64,000 nucleotides of DNA. Source: Parastagonospora avenae f. sp. tritici 18332-5 (taxonomy: Eukaryota > Ascomycota > Dothideomycetes > Pleosporales > Phaeosphaeriaceae). The position numbers and the translations under genes are program-made. Below the pieces are notes generated by a model that was given only the letters and a program-made list of their open reading frames with translations, did not search any database and was not told the origin of the DNA. Shown in pieces: positions 54,106 to 64,000 of this stretch (its first letter is position 1; each line of letters opens with the position of its first letter). Location of the stretch: assembly GCA_022559985.1 (NCBI GenBank), contig JAFJTR010000038.1, positions 186,001 through 250,000 on the forward strand, given 5' to 3'.

Positions 54106-54636
54106 ATGCTCGCCTCAAAGCAAATCAAAGCGGTATCACTCTTCTTCACGGCCCTGTTGGCCATTCCAAGTGTCCACGCGCAAGGAGCGCCAGATCTCCT
54201 GTCTCACCTCGAGTCTCTCGATCCCAACGAGCTCCACCAGGTGGTCCAAGGCATCATCCGGCCTCAAGTAGTCGGCGCTCCCGGCGGCGGAGCCAACGGC
54301 GAGCAGTACGAGCCAGCAGGCTTCAACAGAGGAGGCACTGTCTGGACTCGCCATCAAGCTGCATCTGACTTCCTCGGAAAGTCCAATCCAGACGGAGGCT
54401 TCAAGGGAAAAGACATACCTACACGGCCATCAAACAATGTGGATACTCAGACTCAGCTCGACCACGCTCTTAAAGTCATTGGCTTGATCAACAATTTGAT
54501 CGCATCGGTTCCTGGCGTTCAGGCGGGTAACGACATGACGTTTACAGGTGACGGGTCCGAGGGAGCTGGAGCCGGGCAGGGCAATAACTTGCGCGTCAAA
54601 ATGACGTCTGGCGGCAATTGGAGGGCTTCGAGCTAG
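54106..54636 (+). CDS. Small secreted protein without cysteines
   Basis: A 176-residue single-exon product. MLASKQIKAVSLFFTALLAI with PSVHAQG is a typical signal peptide, cleaved near VHA-QG. The mature part has an amphipathic helix (LLSHLESLDPNELHQVVQGI), a Gly-rich middle and a second hydrophobic helix (ALKVIGLINNLIASVPGV). It has no cysteine and ends in a Gly/Ser-rich tail. I recognise no family. It could be a cell-wall or extracellular protein, or an effector candidate. The frame is open upstream to 53935, but the ATG at 54106 gives the signal peptide and follows the TATA box at 54017. Confidence 0.75.
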   Translation: MLASKQIKAVSLFFTALLAIPSVHAQGAPDLLSHLESLDPNELHQVVQGIIRPQVVGAPGGGANGEQYEPAGFNRGGTVWTRHQAASDFLGKSNPDGGFKGKDIPTRPSNNVDTQTQLDHALKVIGLINNLIASVPGVQAGNDMTFTGDGSEGAGAGQGNNLRVKMTSGGNWRASS

Positions 54637-55078
54637 ATGTGCTCGGGACGAAACACGACATCGGAGATGTAGCAATTTGTCCAGAAGAGGATGTGTCAGC
54701 AGAAGAAAAGGACGGAACCAAGTGCGAAAGTCGCGTGCATGTATACCACCATATTTCCCTACCACTAAACATCAATGTCAAAACTACGTCGCTCCTTACC
54801 AACCAACAACCATGATCGCTGCTAGTCCAGTGTAATAACGCCGAAGTTATTACACCAGCCTGTGCAGGGATCCTACACATGCCCTAATATATCCGCGGCC
54901 TGGACTAACACACACTACTCGAGTGCTCATATAATCTGCACTCTAATCGCATTTTCGCGACCGCATGTAATATAAACTTGACTATGGAGATCTGCCTGTG
55001 ATCCCATATAATCCCATGCTTACCCCATACGTTCTCGAATCGCATTTCGCATTTCGCATTCCCCAACAACCACCCAAC
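54637..55078. other. Intergenic, 3' flank and promoter
   Basis: Ends with short similar words (cgcatttcgcatttcgcattcc) near 55040-55060. No gene seen. Confidence 0.5.
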
Positions 55079-55637
55079 ATGCCCACCCTCTCCCACCTCC
55101 TCCTCCTCCCCCTCCTCCTACTCCTCCCAAGCGCCCTCTCCCTCCCAACCACCAGCACCACCAGTGCAGCCACAATCGGCAAGATCCGCGGCGTGCGCGA
55201 CCCCATCTACCACCTCTACCTGCAAGCCTCCGCGTCCTCCCCCAGCACGCCCGTCCTGGGCCCCGAATCCTCCGCAGCAGACTTCACCATCGGCGGCACG
55301 ATACAGTCGCGCAGCACGTCTTTGTATCTGAACGTACAGAACGCGACGACGTCGTACAAGCCGCTGAGGTGGGAGAGCGCGGCGACGACGACGGCGTGGG
55401 GGTTGGAGGGGGACACGATAATTACGGTGCAGGGGAGTAGTTATGGTCGACGTGAGTTATGTGGCTGCAAAAGTAGTAGTTTGGTCTTGCTGACAGCGAT
55501 GTAAAGAGTTGAATTGGCTCGTGTGTAAATCTGCCGAGGCGGCGTATTACGATTTGTATCTGCAGTTGGGAAGTGACACGCCGAGTGGGCGGAGTTGCAG
55601 TAATTACCAGACGATTCATCTGCCTTGTTTGTGTTAG
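55079..55637 (+). CDS. Small secreted protein with C-terminal cysteines
   Basis: Two exons (55079-55451 and 55507-55637) give 167 residues. The Leu-rich signal peptide starts MPTLSHLLLLPLLLLLPSAL. The mature protein begins Thr/Ser-rich, then PIYHLYLQASASSPS, and contains a DFTIGGTIQSRSTSLYLNVQ region reminiscent of small beta-rich secreted folds. Exon 2 adds LNWLVCKSAEAAYYDLYLQL and four Cys (VCK, SCS, PCLC). The 55-nt intron (GTGAGT donor, CTGACAG branch, acceptor at AAAG) keeps frame; read-through ends after about 23 residues. The start ATG is in a CCAACATGC context, similar to the DUF3455 gene. No homology recognised; a secreted or effector role is inference. Confidence 0.75.
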
Positions 55638-55905
55638 GTGGGGAGAGGAAGTGCACGAGATGGATCGCGATATGGAAGGTAGACGACTTTTGTCTATTGC
55701 TGAAATGAGAAATGGAAAAGGACTACGATTACGTGTAGGCGGCTCCGACGCAGCGATAGGTTCGCCCATGCACATCTAGAACGCCCAATGCTGTTGTACC
55801 AGATATGCCCCCACGGGCTCGAACACTAGAAACCTTTGAATGGGAGATATCCCTTCCAAAAACGCCTTTTCATTGTGGTTCGTAACATCATGAATTACTG
55901 GGTTT

Positions 55906-58900
55906 TCAAGATCCCGTTGTGTTTGACTCATTTTCTGTGCAGGCACCACTTGTTTCTATGCTCTGCACGACGAGCTCTTCAGGTATCGGCTCATTCGCTA
56001 CGTGCTCAGTCCGGTCGCTGCCGTCTCTCTCTCGCCGTGGGCTCTGGGGCAGTACCGGCGATTCCGCGCCTTCAGATATGACACTGTTCTCTCGGACACG
56101 TTGGGCCACACTTGCGGCAATCTTCTCGTCGAGCATGTTCACAAGGCGCTCTGAGTATTGATCCAGAAGCTTAACCATGACGGTTTCGTCAAATTCCTTT
56201 GGCTTCACCCGGTCGCCAATTGCCCTTGCGGTGGTCGCGAGCTCTCTCTCGACCTCTCTCGCCAATTCGGAGGTCATTGTGTCGCTGCTAGTAGCAAGTC
56301 GTTTGCGGAATGCGCGGAGTGTCCTACACAAACTTTCTGTCGATGCACCCAGACTGCCAAACTCATTTGTAGGCGGTTTGGTACGGGTTCGTACATCCAT
56401 TGAAGTACGTCTCTTTACATTCTGGGGATTACGAGGGCTTGGTGGCGAAGGCGAGCGATTCTTGTTCCGCCGGATTGAGCCCTGTCCTTGCCAGCCAGTT
56501 GCACGACCTTCTCTTGCGCTGCTTGGTAACGGCGAAGGTTCCAACTTTGGTGTCTGTGCCAATGAGAATTTGGATAATCGCTTCCGCAGCTTTGGTGACT
56601 TGTTGCCGGTAGGCGTAGTGTTGTCCTCCTCGGGCGAGCGCTGAAAACGTGCTAATTCAGACTGGGAGAAGACTCGCCGTAAAGGAGGTCTGCTCGCGAG
56701 AAGATCGGTGTTGGTCGGCGTACTAGGCCCGAGCAAGTCCATGGATCTGGATAAATCGTGGCGGTTTGGTAGCTGTAAAGCCAAGTCCCAGATGAATATG
56801 GTGCCGTCTACTGCAACAGTCACTAGAGACTTGCCACTATCCTCCTCGCCCACTTTTTGGATAAGAGAGATGTCAGAGACTCCTTCCGTGTGACCCCAAT
56901 CACGGGCGATGAGGGTTCCATTCTCTTCATAGATCCGTATCGACTTGTCGGTGCTGGAGACTCCTGCAATGAGTGAAGAGCTCCACCCTCGCGGAATATG
57001 GACCAAGGAAGATAAAACCACGGCGTCGCCGCCCTCTGTATCGCAGGCACGGAAGCTATTCAGGCATTGTCCGTTGCGGCTGTCGTATCGATGGACCTGA
57101 CGATCTATTGAGGACACAAGTAAGACGTCGTCGTGGTCGATATCCCAGGTCATAGAAACAGGTGAAGATTTCAACATGATGGCTCGCAACATGATGAATG
57201 CGCGAATGGTATCGCCTGGCCCGTCATCGCGAGTGAGGAGGTCTCGTACTACAATGCTTCGGTCGCTCGACGAAGACACGAGTCGCTTTCCATTCCGAGA
57301 GAATTGGATGCCATTGACTGCACCAACGTGTTCGTCGAGCGTTTGTAAAAGATCCCACGTCTCGCTCGTGCGTGAGAATATTTGCACTGTGCGGTCTCGA
57401 CTAGCACATGCAACAAGGACCAATTGGTCTTCCTCGTGGACTGATATGCTCGTGATCTCTCCAGCGTGCGCTTTGAAGTCGTACACGCTTGTCTTGCTTA
57501 TGGTATCGATGATCCTCAATACGCCATATTTATCTCCGGTGATGAGAAAGCTGGCGTCAGCAGAGGCACGTACGGTGCGCAGCTCGTTTGGCAAAGGATC
57601 CGGACCATCAGGCTGCTCTAACGTTACGTTGACTGAGTCCTTGAAGCTGCCATCGACGTTCCAGAAGAGAATTGCGCCGTCAGCTGCCCATGTGTAGTAA
57701 GAGGCATTCAGCGCATTGGGCTGTGTAGCAAGCGCTGCAACGCCAAGCACAGAGTTGCCATGGGCAGGCAGAGTATGGGCAACGTCGCCAACGGTAGTGT
57801 CATCGTCAACTGCGCACAGATGCGACAGGCGAATGGCGCGTTGGGAGTCCACGGTAACGACGTAGTCGGCCAAGCAAGCGATAGCACCGATTTGATTACT
57901 GTCTGTTACACAGACGGTCGGAGATTCGACACGGGGCGGCGGAGAAGGTGGCGGTGTCAGACTGCTTGTCACATCGCGGATGATGACCGTCTTGAGACCC
58001 CCCTGGGAGCTTGCTATGTGGAGCCTTCCTTTGGTGTCCACGGCCAGGGAGCTGACCGCAAAGCCAGCATCGAAGAGCTTTACAAACCTTTGGTTAGAGT
58101 TGGAGTCGTCGATTAAGCATATGTCGCCCCTGTCCGATGCCACAATGGCCCTATTCGGCGCCACAGCGACGACACTCGTGAATGTGGCCTCTTTCAAACT
58201 GTCAAGAACGCAGTTTCTGCCTTGGAGGGGTTTATGAAATGAGCCTGTCAGGAAGGATATGTCGCTTGCACGGGCTTTGGAGATGCGCATTGAGGATTTT
58301 GGGTCATCGACCTTCCAGATCCTGACGTGTCGAGTGCCAACTGTGATCAATTTGTTGCCCATCCAGGCCATGCGATTGACGTTGCTTACGCATTTGTTGC
58401 TGGCATAAAGCGAGGCGGCTCCCGTTCGAGGGTCGATGCTCCATATGTATAGGAAGCCGTCCGTGGAGTAGCCCAAGCTTGCCAAATACCGCGAGTCGGG
58501 GCTAAAGGCGAGGCAATTGACGCCGATGGTGTGTTCTGGCAGGGAGGTCAAGGGTGTATCCGAGGGTATGTCTGAGGAAGTCGAGAAGATTAGGACTCGC
58601 GGTTTATAGCCAGTCTAGCAGACGTCAGTTGCGCTTCGTCGTTGCACTGGGTGCATGTCTTACCTCTCCGACGGCAAGGAACTTCCCGTCGTGGCTGAAG
58701 CTCACACACGTGGCCGCCTTGATCTTCTCCTTCATCGTCCAAGCCTTGTTGCTTGGGGAATCTGCCCATTCAGTGGCGGCTGGCGAGGCGAGTGGAGACA
58801 CGCCGAAGCCAGCATCGCGCAGAGACGCCGCTGTGCGATTGCGACTCTCGTTCTGGGTGGGCGTCGAGGGTCCCCCATAGATTGAAGCAGAGGGATTGAT

Positions 58901-59212
58901 CGGGTTCGTGGTTGGCCGTGCGCGGTAGAAGCGCTGCGAGACTTGGAGCTGGTCGTTGACGGTAGCAATGACGGCGGCTGCACCAGCTGTGTATGCAAAA
59001 GAGCAGCCGCTCTGAAGACTGTCGAAGGCATTGGCCGAGTTGGCGGTAGTGCCGACGACCTGGCGCAATGCGAGGCTGACGTCGCCACGGGCGGGCTTAA
59101 CTGGGGAGCGCAATGGTGTTGTTTTGAAGAATGGCGACGGCGACGGGTTTAGTTTGATTCCAGCCCCCAGGGTCGGCGACATCATCCTGGAGTTGTTCGG
59201 AGTAAGCGACAT
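55906..59212 (-). CDS. Large WD40 protein, MABP1/WDR62-like
   Basis: A 1085-residue protein in two exons (59212-58664 and 58614-55906; 1086 codons). The start is ATG 59212 (MSLTPNNSRMMSPTLGAGIK); the longer frame to 59254 has no ATG. Residues to about 180 are disordered, then WD40 repeats begin (CVSFSHDGKFLAVGETGYKP across the intron; VNCLAFSPDSRYLASLGY). Further blades include VNGIQFSRNGKRLVSSSSDR and SLVTVAVDGTIFIWDLALQL. The extent suggests two seven-blade propellers, as in MAPK-binding protein 1 and WDR62. A C-terminal Ser/Pro/Arg-rich region ends in a helical, Glu-rich segment that may oligomerise. WDR62 is a JNK scaffold and spindle-pole protein in animals; the fungal role is unknown. 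The 49-nt intron has a GTAAGA donor and a TAG acceptor. Confidence 0.85.
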
Positions 59213-61053
59213 CGCTTCCTCCAAGATAGTCGTGGAGGTAGATCGCGCCAGCAAGCAGACATCTCAAGACGTCATGGCAAGAGCTTGCCGGTGAGAAGGA
59301 ATATCGTTGATGAGGGGATTGCGGCACGCGGCAGCTAGGTAAGGTAGGCCAGTCCAGCGGTGAAGCTCTATATAACAAACATTAAGTACAGGCAATGGCA
59401 CGCGCAACGGGAGCGTAGGGCAGGGTTGAGAGGGTGAAGAAAACGGGTGAGGCTATCTGCAGCTTCACCAGGCCGTGCAGCGAGGATGAACGTGCCTTGA
59501 GAGTGAAGGACGCGCACGAGCTTGTGCAGCGCATGTTTTCACCCTCGCGCATGCAGAAGCGACGATCGGCCGCACGAGCCTCAGGAACACGCCAGCGGCA
59601 GGTGCCATGTTGCTATCCGTAGCGTGGCAGCCATTCACAGCCCTTCGCTAAGCAGCCCGAGGCCTGTCACCATGTATCGTCACAACAAACAATCACATCT
59701 CACCCTCCCTAGCTCACGCCAATCTACCATTCCCGGCTCCATCGTTGGCTCTGCCCTGCGCGGATTGCAATCCCACATGTGAACAGCTAGTACGACATCC
59801 CTTCTGTGACCTCGACGATGCGGGTCCCCGTCTATTGTGTCGCACGGAGCTGCAGTTCATGAGCCATATGGGCGGACCCACCGCAAAAACTCCGATTGGG
59901 ATACGCTTTCAAGATGTTCCACGGCAATCAATGGAGCCAGACGGGACGGAACTAAATTCATTTTGGCTCACCACCCGCGCTTCTAGAGAGCACCTACTCC
60001 TAGCCACGATAACCCTCATCTCTGCTAATTACTTTGATCCCGTAACTTCTAAAGCATTGAAGTCTCATATGACTTCTAGGGTCTCGTTTATGGTCTTCGA
60101 TCTCTATGCTTTACTTATCGCAGTTCACTTGCTTGCTGCTAAATGACGTCGTTACTAATTCCAAGATAAGGCATAGTCTATCTACGTTTCTTGATCGAGT
60201 GTGCCGTAGTTCAATTCGCGTTCTTGTTCTGTATCTCGAGTTACTCTTCGTTCTGTCGCATGAGCAATTGAAGGGTACATGTTGAAAGGTTGTCAGAATA
60301 AACTAGCACCTGGAATGTCATCTTTCCGAATATCAACACGAGTTCAGTCTTTCCAGACATGTTGCTTAGTAGAAACTCAGATGTTAGTGCTGAGTAGCTT
60401 TCAGCCTAGGCATATTATAGAACTTAGTCGTGGCAGTGGAGTGCACAGATGTCTCTCGTTGTCTCTGTAACTACTGCTCAACTTCTTGCTATACTCAATG
60501 CTCAATACTCGTTGCTTTGCTTGAGAGTGGCATATTCGCAGCTGCATATTGTATATTCCTTCCAGCCCTACTGTCAGAGAATGCTCAGAGCTTCGCATCT
60601 TTGAAGTGAATTCTGGGTTCTAAGATCGCCTGCTAGAGCGGTGTCCTCCGTGCAAGTGCGACAATGAATTGGAGCAGGCAGCGTGGAATGAATCTTAGGA
60701 TCTAGAAGCAATACTTCAGCTCGCCCGCTATCAACCGTCAGCAATACCCATTCTGATGTTCAGTCCTGTATTTGTATACCCGTGCTTTCAATTTGTGCGC
60801 GCAAACTCGCGCCTCCGACTCTCATCACCTGAACCACACACCACTTGCACAAAAACAGAATCATACGAGTACAAGCCTTGCATCTCTTCTACTGATTTGC
60901 GATTCTCCATCTCCAAAAAATGCAATTGCCCCACTCGCTTAGCCCCAAATCGTCCCAAGCCGCCCCAAACCTCCACCCACACATCCCCAACGATACAGCC
61001 CACCAAAAGAACCACCACAAGAGCAAAAAGAACGCACTCGCGCGCGCGGTAGA
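59213..61053. other. Intergenic, about 1.8 kb, nothing recognised
   Basis: Upstream region of the WD40 gene plus AT-richer sequence (about 60000-60750) before the tRNA. Short frames only. No inverted-repeat ends were noticed, though an old degraded insertion cannot be excluded. Confidence 0.4.
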
Positions 61054-61144
61054 TGACTCAGCCGAGGTTTGAACTCGGGACCTTCAGTGTCCGAGGGCGA
61101 GTGCCTTGTTAGACTGACGTGATAACCAACTACACCACCGAGCC
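61054..61144 (-). tRNA. tRNA-Val (anticodon AAC) with 17-nt intron
   Basis: The reverse complement folds into a full cloverleaf. The acceptor stem GGCTCGG pairs with CTGAGTC (G-U pairs allowed), discriminator A. The D arm is GTG...CAC with AGTTGGTTAT. The anticodon stem TCAGT/ACTGA closes the loop CT-AAC-AC. The T arm is CCGAG-TTCAAAC-CTCGG. An intron of 17 nt (AGGCACTCGCCCTCGGA) lies one base 3' of the anticodon, the canonical position for eukaryotic nuclear tRNAs. The mature tRNA would be 74 nt. Confidence 0.9.
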
Positions 61145-61498
61145 AGAATGTACTTTGATAGAAAAAAACTGATCATAATAATATATATATTGATCATCAT
61201 TTCTAAGGGCTGCCAGAGATGGAGATGAGGGGTAAGATTGATGATACAAAAGATAGGAAAACTCTGATGGCGTTACGGCGGTTCAGTGTTCTGATTGGTG
61301 GAGTCAGGGGAAATGCGGCCGAGTGGGGATCGGAAGCGGGGATTCAACACCTTCAGCTAGAGCTTATACGCGGTAACATCAATCTGACAATCAGGAGCGT
61401 ATTTGCTGTTTGATAATGTTACTTGGTTCTGTATGTTTTGATACCAAAATTATGTGTGAAGTCAAACTTCGGCTGAATTTTTTCAATCCGATTTGTAG
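61145..61498. other. Region between tRNA and orphan gene
   Basis: AT-rich start with polyA-like and (at)n tracts at about 61165-61195. The 61219-61413 frame (+, 64 codons) may be an upstream exon of the next gene, but no clean junction was found. Confidence 0.4.
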
Positions 61499-62498
61499 GC
61501 ATACCTTTCAACATTTGGAGGAAGAGGCAGGCTTTGTGTTACAGTAATTCGTGCGCACGCTGTCTCAACTTAATACACTATTGGAAAGCAGCTGTTTTAT
61601 CAATATAGGAGCCTGAACAATCTTGAAGTAGCATCAGCATATTACGAAGCGCTGAAACAGCCTCGAAGGTAGACAACTTGACTGGACTGCTCTTAGTAAT
61701 TAGAGCACTTAGACGCATTGCGTAGGTATTTAGCGACACCTGTTGTCAGGTTGCGAACATTTTTCAAGCGTGAGGTCAAGCAAACCTCGGCTGAGCTTTC
61801 ATCAATTGAATGGTTAAAGACCTTTCCTGTTCCGTTAGCTGAGTTCATCTCAGAGCCTGTAGACTTTACTACTCAAGAGAAAATTACTGTAAGATAATGC
61901 CCTATGTTATCTAATGTGTGTGCTAACGTCATTTATAGCTACGAGCCTTTGCAAAGAAACATCCCAAGGATAACGAACATCTTGCAGCTAAGAATGTCTC
62001 GCGCGAGGATACTGTAGGCGCAGCAGAAGACTCAAGACTTGCTCGGCCTATTAAGAAGGGCCAGTATACCTCGATTTCACGGGCAGTACTTGAGGAAGCA
62101 AAGTATGGTACATCTTCAGGAAGAACGCTGATCGCTCCGCGTACCGCTCTGGGTCCTGATTAAGATCACGTTCAAACACTGGCTCAGTTGAGAGTGAGGA
62201 CAGCATGCTCTTTGATGAAGAGGCAGGTGAGGCAGTTGAGGCAGAGGAAAAAGTACAGCAGGGTAGGAAGAGAAAGAGATATGCCATTGACAATGATGAG
62301 GACGATGAAGAGTATGAAGTAGGAGGTCCTTCGAAGGCACGCGTAACTCGTAGCTCAGTCTGTGGCAGATCTCGTGTAAGTGGCCCTGCTACTGCTTCAG
62401 GACCTTCGCGTCAAGCCGACAGATACCCGAGTCCCACAAAAATTGATAAGAGGACTTCGCTTCTTTCTGTCGAGGGAATAGGAGCACGAGCGCGGTGA
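61499..62498 (+). CDS. Intron-rich orphan gene, 5' end undetermined
   Basis: I do not recognise the product. Five exons (61499-61543, 61609-61668, 61726-61888, 61939-62102, 62165-62498) join without frame loss through four introns of 50-65 nt. At least one (61889-61938) has a perfect GTAAGA donor, GCTAAC branch and TATAG acceptor. The joined protein reads HTFQHLEEEAGFVLQ then SLNNLEVASAYYEALKQP, FFKREVKQTSAELSSIEWLK and LRAFAKKHPKDNEHLAAKN. It ends in an acidic, Lys/Arg-rich tail (GRKRKRYAIDNDEDDEEYEV) with a nuclear-signal-like KRKR. The 5' part (before 61499) needs a splice donor in phase 2 that I could not place. The gene is AT-richer than its neighbours. A degraded gene or transposon-derived ORF beside the tRNA is the alternative. 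Confidence 0.5.
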
Positions 62499-62696
62499 CA
62501 TAGTCTCCTTTCCTCAGAATGAGACAATCATCACTCGGCACAAGCCCACGTGCGCCACGGGAAATCGGTATCTACTTCTCCAACAGCATCATTCAACGTC
62601 TTAATCATGTCTCATTTTTCTATCACTTATACTACGCTAACAAGCTGCAAACAAGCCACGCAAAACACTGCTCGTACACTTGTCCCCGCCCTCTGA
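62499..62696. other. Convergent 3' flank between orphan gene and SEC31
   Basis: About 200 bp separating the two stops. No gene seen. Confidence 0.5.
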
Positions 62697-64000
62697 CTAA
62701 GCAGGCGTCGACTTGCTGAACGCAATCAAGCGCTTGACACCAACCTGCAAACCGTTAGCCGACATTCACATCAACAGTACTACATCACTTACCAGCCAAT
62801 TGCTGCCCTCGTCATTCTTGTTCGTCATCAAATCCTGGAAGATGGCAGTCGCCTCGTCGAACTGCTTCGCCTGGATGTTGCTTGCGAGCTCATTCATCTG
62901 CTGAATGGTATCGGGCTTGAGCAGGTCCTCGTTGTTGAGGTGGTCGAAGAGAATGTTGAGGCGCTTCTCGGTGTCGGTGACGTGCGCTTTGTACTGTGCT
63001 GGTGCCTTGGCCTTGACGCGCTGGAGCTCTGCTCCAAGAATCTCGTAAATCGGACGCGAGACCATGGGAATGTGCTCACGATCGCCGGGAGCTGGACAGA
63101 TCAGCCGGGGGTTCAAAGAGTTGGGAGAACACGACTTACGGTACTTGGCGGCGGCCGGTGCAGCGGGCTGGGACTGCCCAGTACCGGGCCGCGAATCTGG
63201 CCTAGGCGGTCCGCCCTGAGGAGGACCACCTGGCGGAGGACCAGCGCGAGGTGGGCCCTGAGGTGGTCCTCGTGGTGGTGGCGCTGCGGCTACAGGAGCT
63301 TGCTGGGCTGGTGACTTAGCGTACGGTGATGATGCATAAGCAGAGGCTCCAGGAGTGAACTGGCCAGGAGGTGGTGCAATGTTGCGAGGAGGCGGCATAC
63401 CTCCCATGCCCTGCGGTGCAGAAGGCTGCGAACCCGGTGCGGGAGCATAACGGTTCGAAGGCGGTGCTGCAGATTGAGGTGGCTGGTAGGGCGATGCTCC
63501 ACGCTGCACTGGCGCCTGCTGTGGAGGAGCGAAGCCACTGGGAGGCGGCGCATAGTTGTTTGCTGCGGGAGACGGAGCATATGGATTTGGCGCCATTGGC
63601 GGAGCCGCGCCTGCCTGTGTAGGTGGCGATGTCATGCGAGGCGGTCCCTGTGGAGGTCCCTTGGGTGGAGGTGGAGGAGTCGGTCTTGACTGTGGTGGGA
63701 AACCCGGAGATGCACCTCCTGGGGGTCCGTAGTTTTGCTGCTGGTTCGGGAAAGGCGATGCTACGGCGTTTAGGGGAGTACCACGACGCGATGCTGTCTT
63801 GGGCGGGCCAAAGTCTGGGGTATCATTCCAAGCAGGAATATGGCCGCGGTTGGCTGCTGGTACAATTGAGGGCGCGTTAGGGTTGGAGAAGTTTTGTGGA
63901 GGAGGCGCAAGTGGAGCCTGTTGCTGTTGTCCATAGCCACCATAGCCTTGTTGTACAGGTGATGGCTGGTATCCAGCTGGTGTGTATGCGCCTCCAGCTG
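62697..64000 (-). CDS. SEC31: SEC31, COPII coat outer subunit (C-terminal part)
   Basis: The 3' end of the gene for the COPII outer-coat protein Sec31, which with Sec13 forms the cage on ER-exit vesicles. The window cuts it at the right edge, so the WD40 and Sec13-binding parts lie outside. The visible part is a long Pro/Gln/Gly/Ala-rich activation region (GHIPAWNDTPDFGPP is conserved), then a folded helical C-terminal domain. That domain starts DREHIPMVSRPIYEILGAEL and includes DTEKRLNILFDHLNNEDLL. Two introns, 63092-63139 and 62745-62792, both with GTAAGT donors, join PPGDREH and NWLVGVKRLIAFSKSTPA before the stop at 62697-62699. The C-terminal sequence VGVKRLI is typical of Sec31. Frame continuity supports an open 5' side to 64000. 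Confidence 0.93.

Overview
The window comes from a filamentous ascomycete nuclear genome, most likely Pezizomycotina and probably Dothideomycetes. The genes are split by short introns of about 45-60 nt with GTANGT-type donors and CTRAC/CTAAC branch sites. They include markers of this group: a dynactin p150 gene with a CAP-Gly domain, a fungal FAT1-type acyl-CoA synthetase, a DUF3455 secreted protein, small secreted proteins, and disordered proteins with a septal-pore-like C-terminal motif. The genus is not determined. I rebuilt the gene models by hand from splice sites and frame continuity. Where stated, all exon lengths sum to a multiple of three.

Layout. 1-3563 is gene-poor. 3564-5978 (-) is a dynamin-family GTPase. 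6557-8683 (-) is a FAT1/FATP very-long-chain acyl-CoA synthetase. 9753-12839 (-) is a RasGEF with an N-terminal Ras-like G domain. 14489-14572 is an uninterrupted 84-base poly-C run just past the stop codon of a Ser-rich disordered protein (14587-16065, -). Two small unknown genes follow at 17989-18555 and 19506-20057 (both -). 20907-23405 (+) is a BRD8/Bdc1-like bromodomain protein, convergent with a 1370-residue ankyrin/coiled-coil protein (23545-27657, -). Next come a DUF3455 secreted or anchored protein (29357-30240, +), a Cys-containing small secreted protein (30700-31288, -), a TMEM115-like Golgi membrane protein (32068-33218, -), a LisH-WD40 protein of the TBL1/Sif2 type (33583-35504, +), a Baeyer-Villiger-type flavin monooxygenase (36055-38032, +) and a peroxisomal ABCD half-transporter (38527-40800, +).

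A 218-bp MITE-like element (41425-41642) and two perfect GC-rich hairpins lie in front of the dynactin p150 gene (42237-45779, +). That gene is followed by a diverged tandem copy of its own 3' end, an 11-bp minisatellite and a degenerate, nonsense-bearing copy of an internal dynactin segment (46474-46924). Beyond this lie a DUF2470 membrane protein (46966-47699, -), two disordered proteins sharing a C-terminal motif (48555-49313 and 50438-50938, +), a Ser/Pro-rich unknown (51508-53493, +), two more small secreted proteins (54106-54636 and 55079-55637, +) and a large MABP1/WDR62-like WD40 protein (55906-59212, -). A tRNA-Val(AAC) with a 17-nt intron (61054-61144, -), an unrecognised intron-rich gene (about 61499-62498, +) and the 3' part of SEC31 (62697 to the window end, -) close the window.

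Most genes are unlinked housekeeping functions: membrane fission, COPII, Golgi, dynein transport, chromatin and signalling. Two belong to the same pathway although 30 kb apart: the FAT1-like acyl-CoA synthetase and the ABCD transporter both act in activation and peroxisomal import of long or very long chain fatty acids. No secondary-metabolite cluster, CRISPR array or intact transposon is visible. The most unusual features are the dynactin duplication relics, the G-domain/RasGEF fusion with a degenerate G3 box, the 84-nt poly-C run, the MITE-like element, and the intron-rich orphan gene next to the tRNA.
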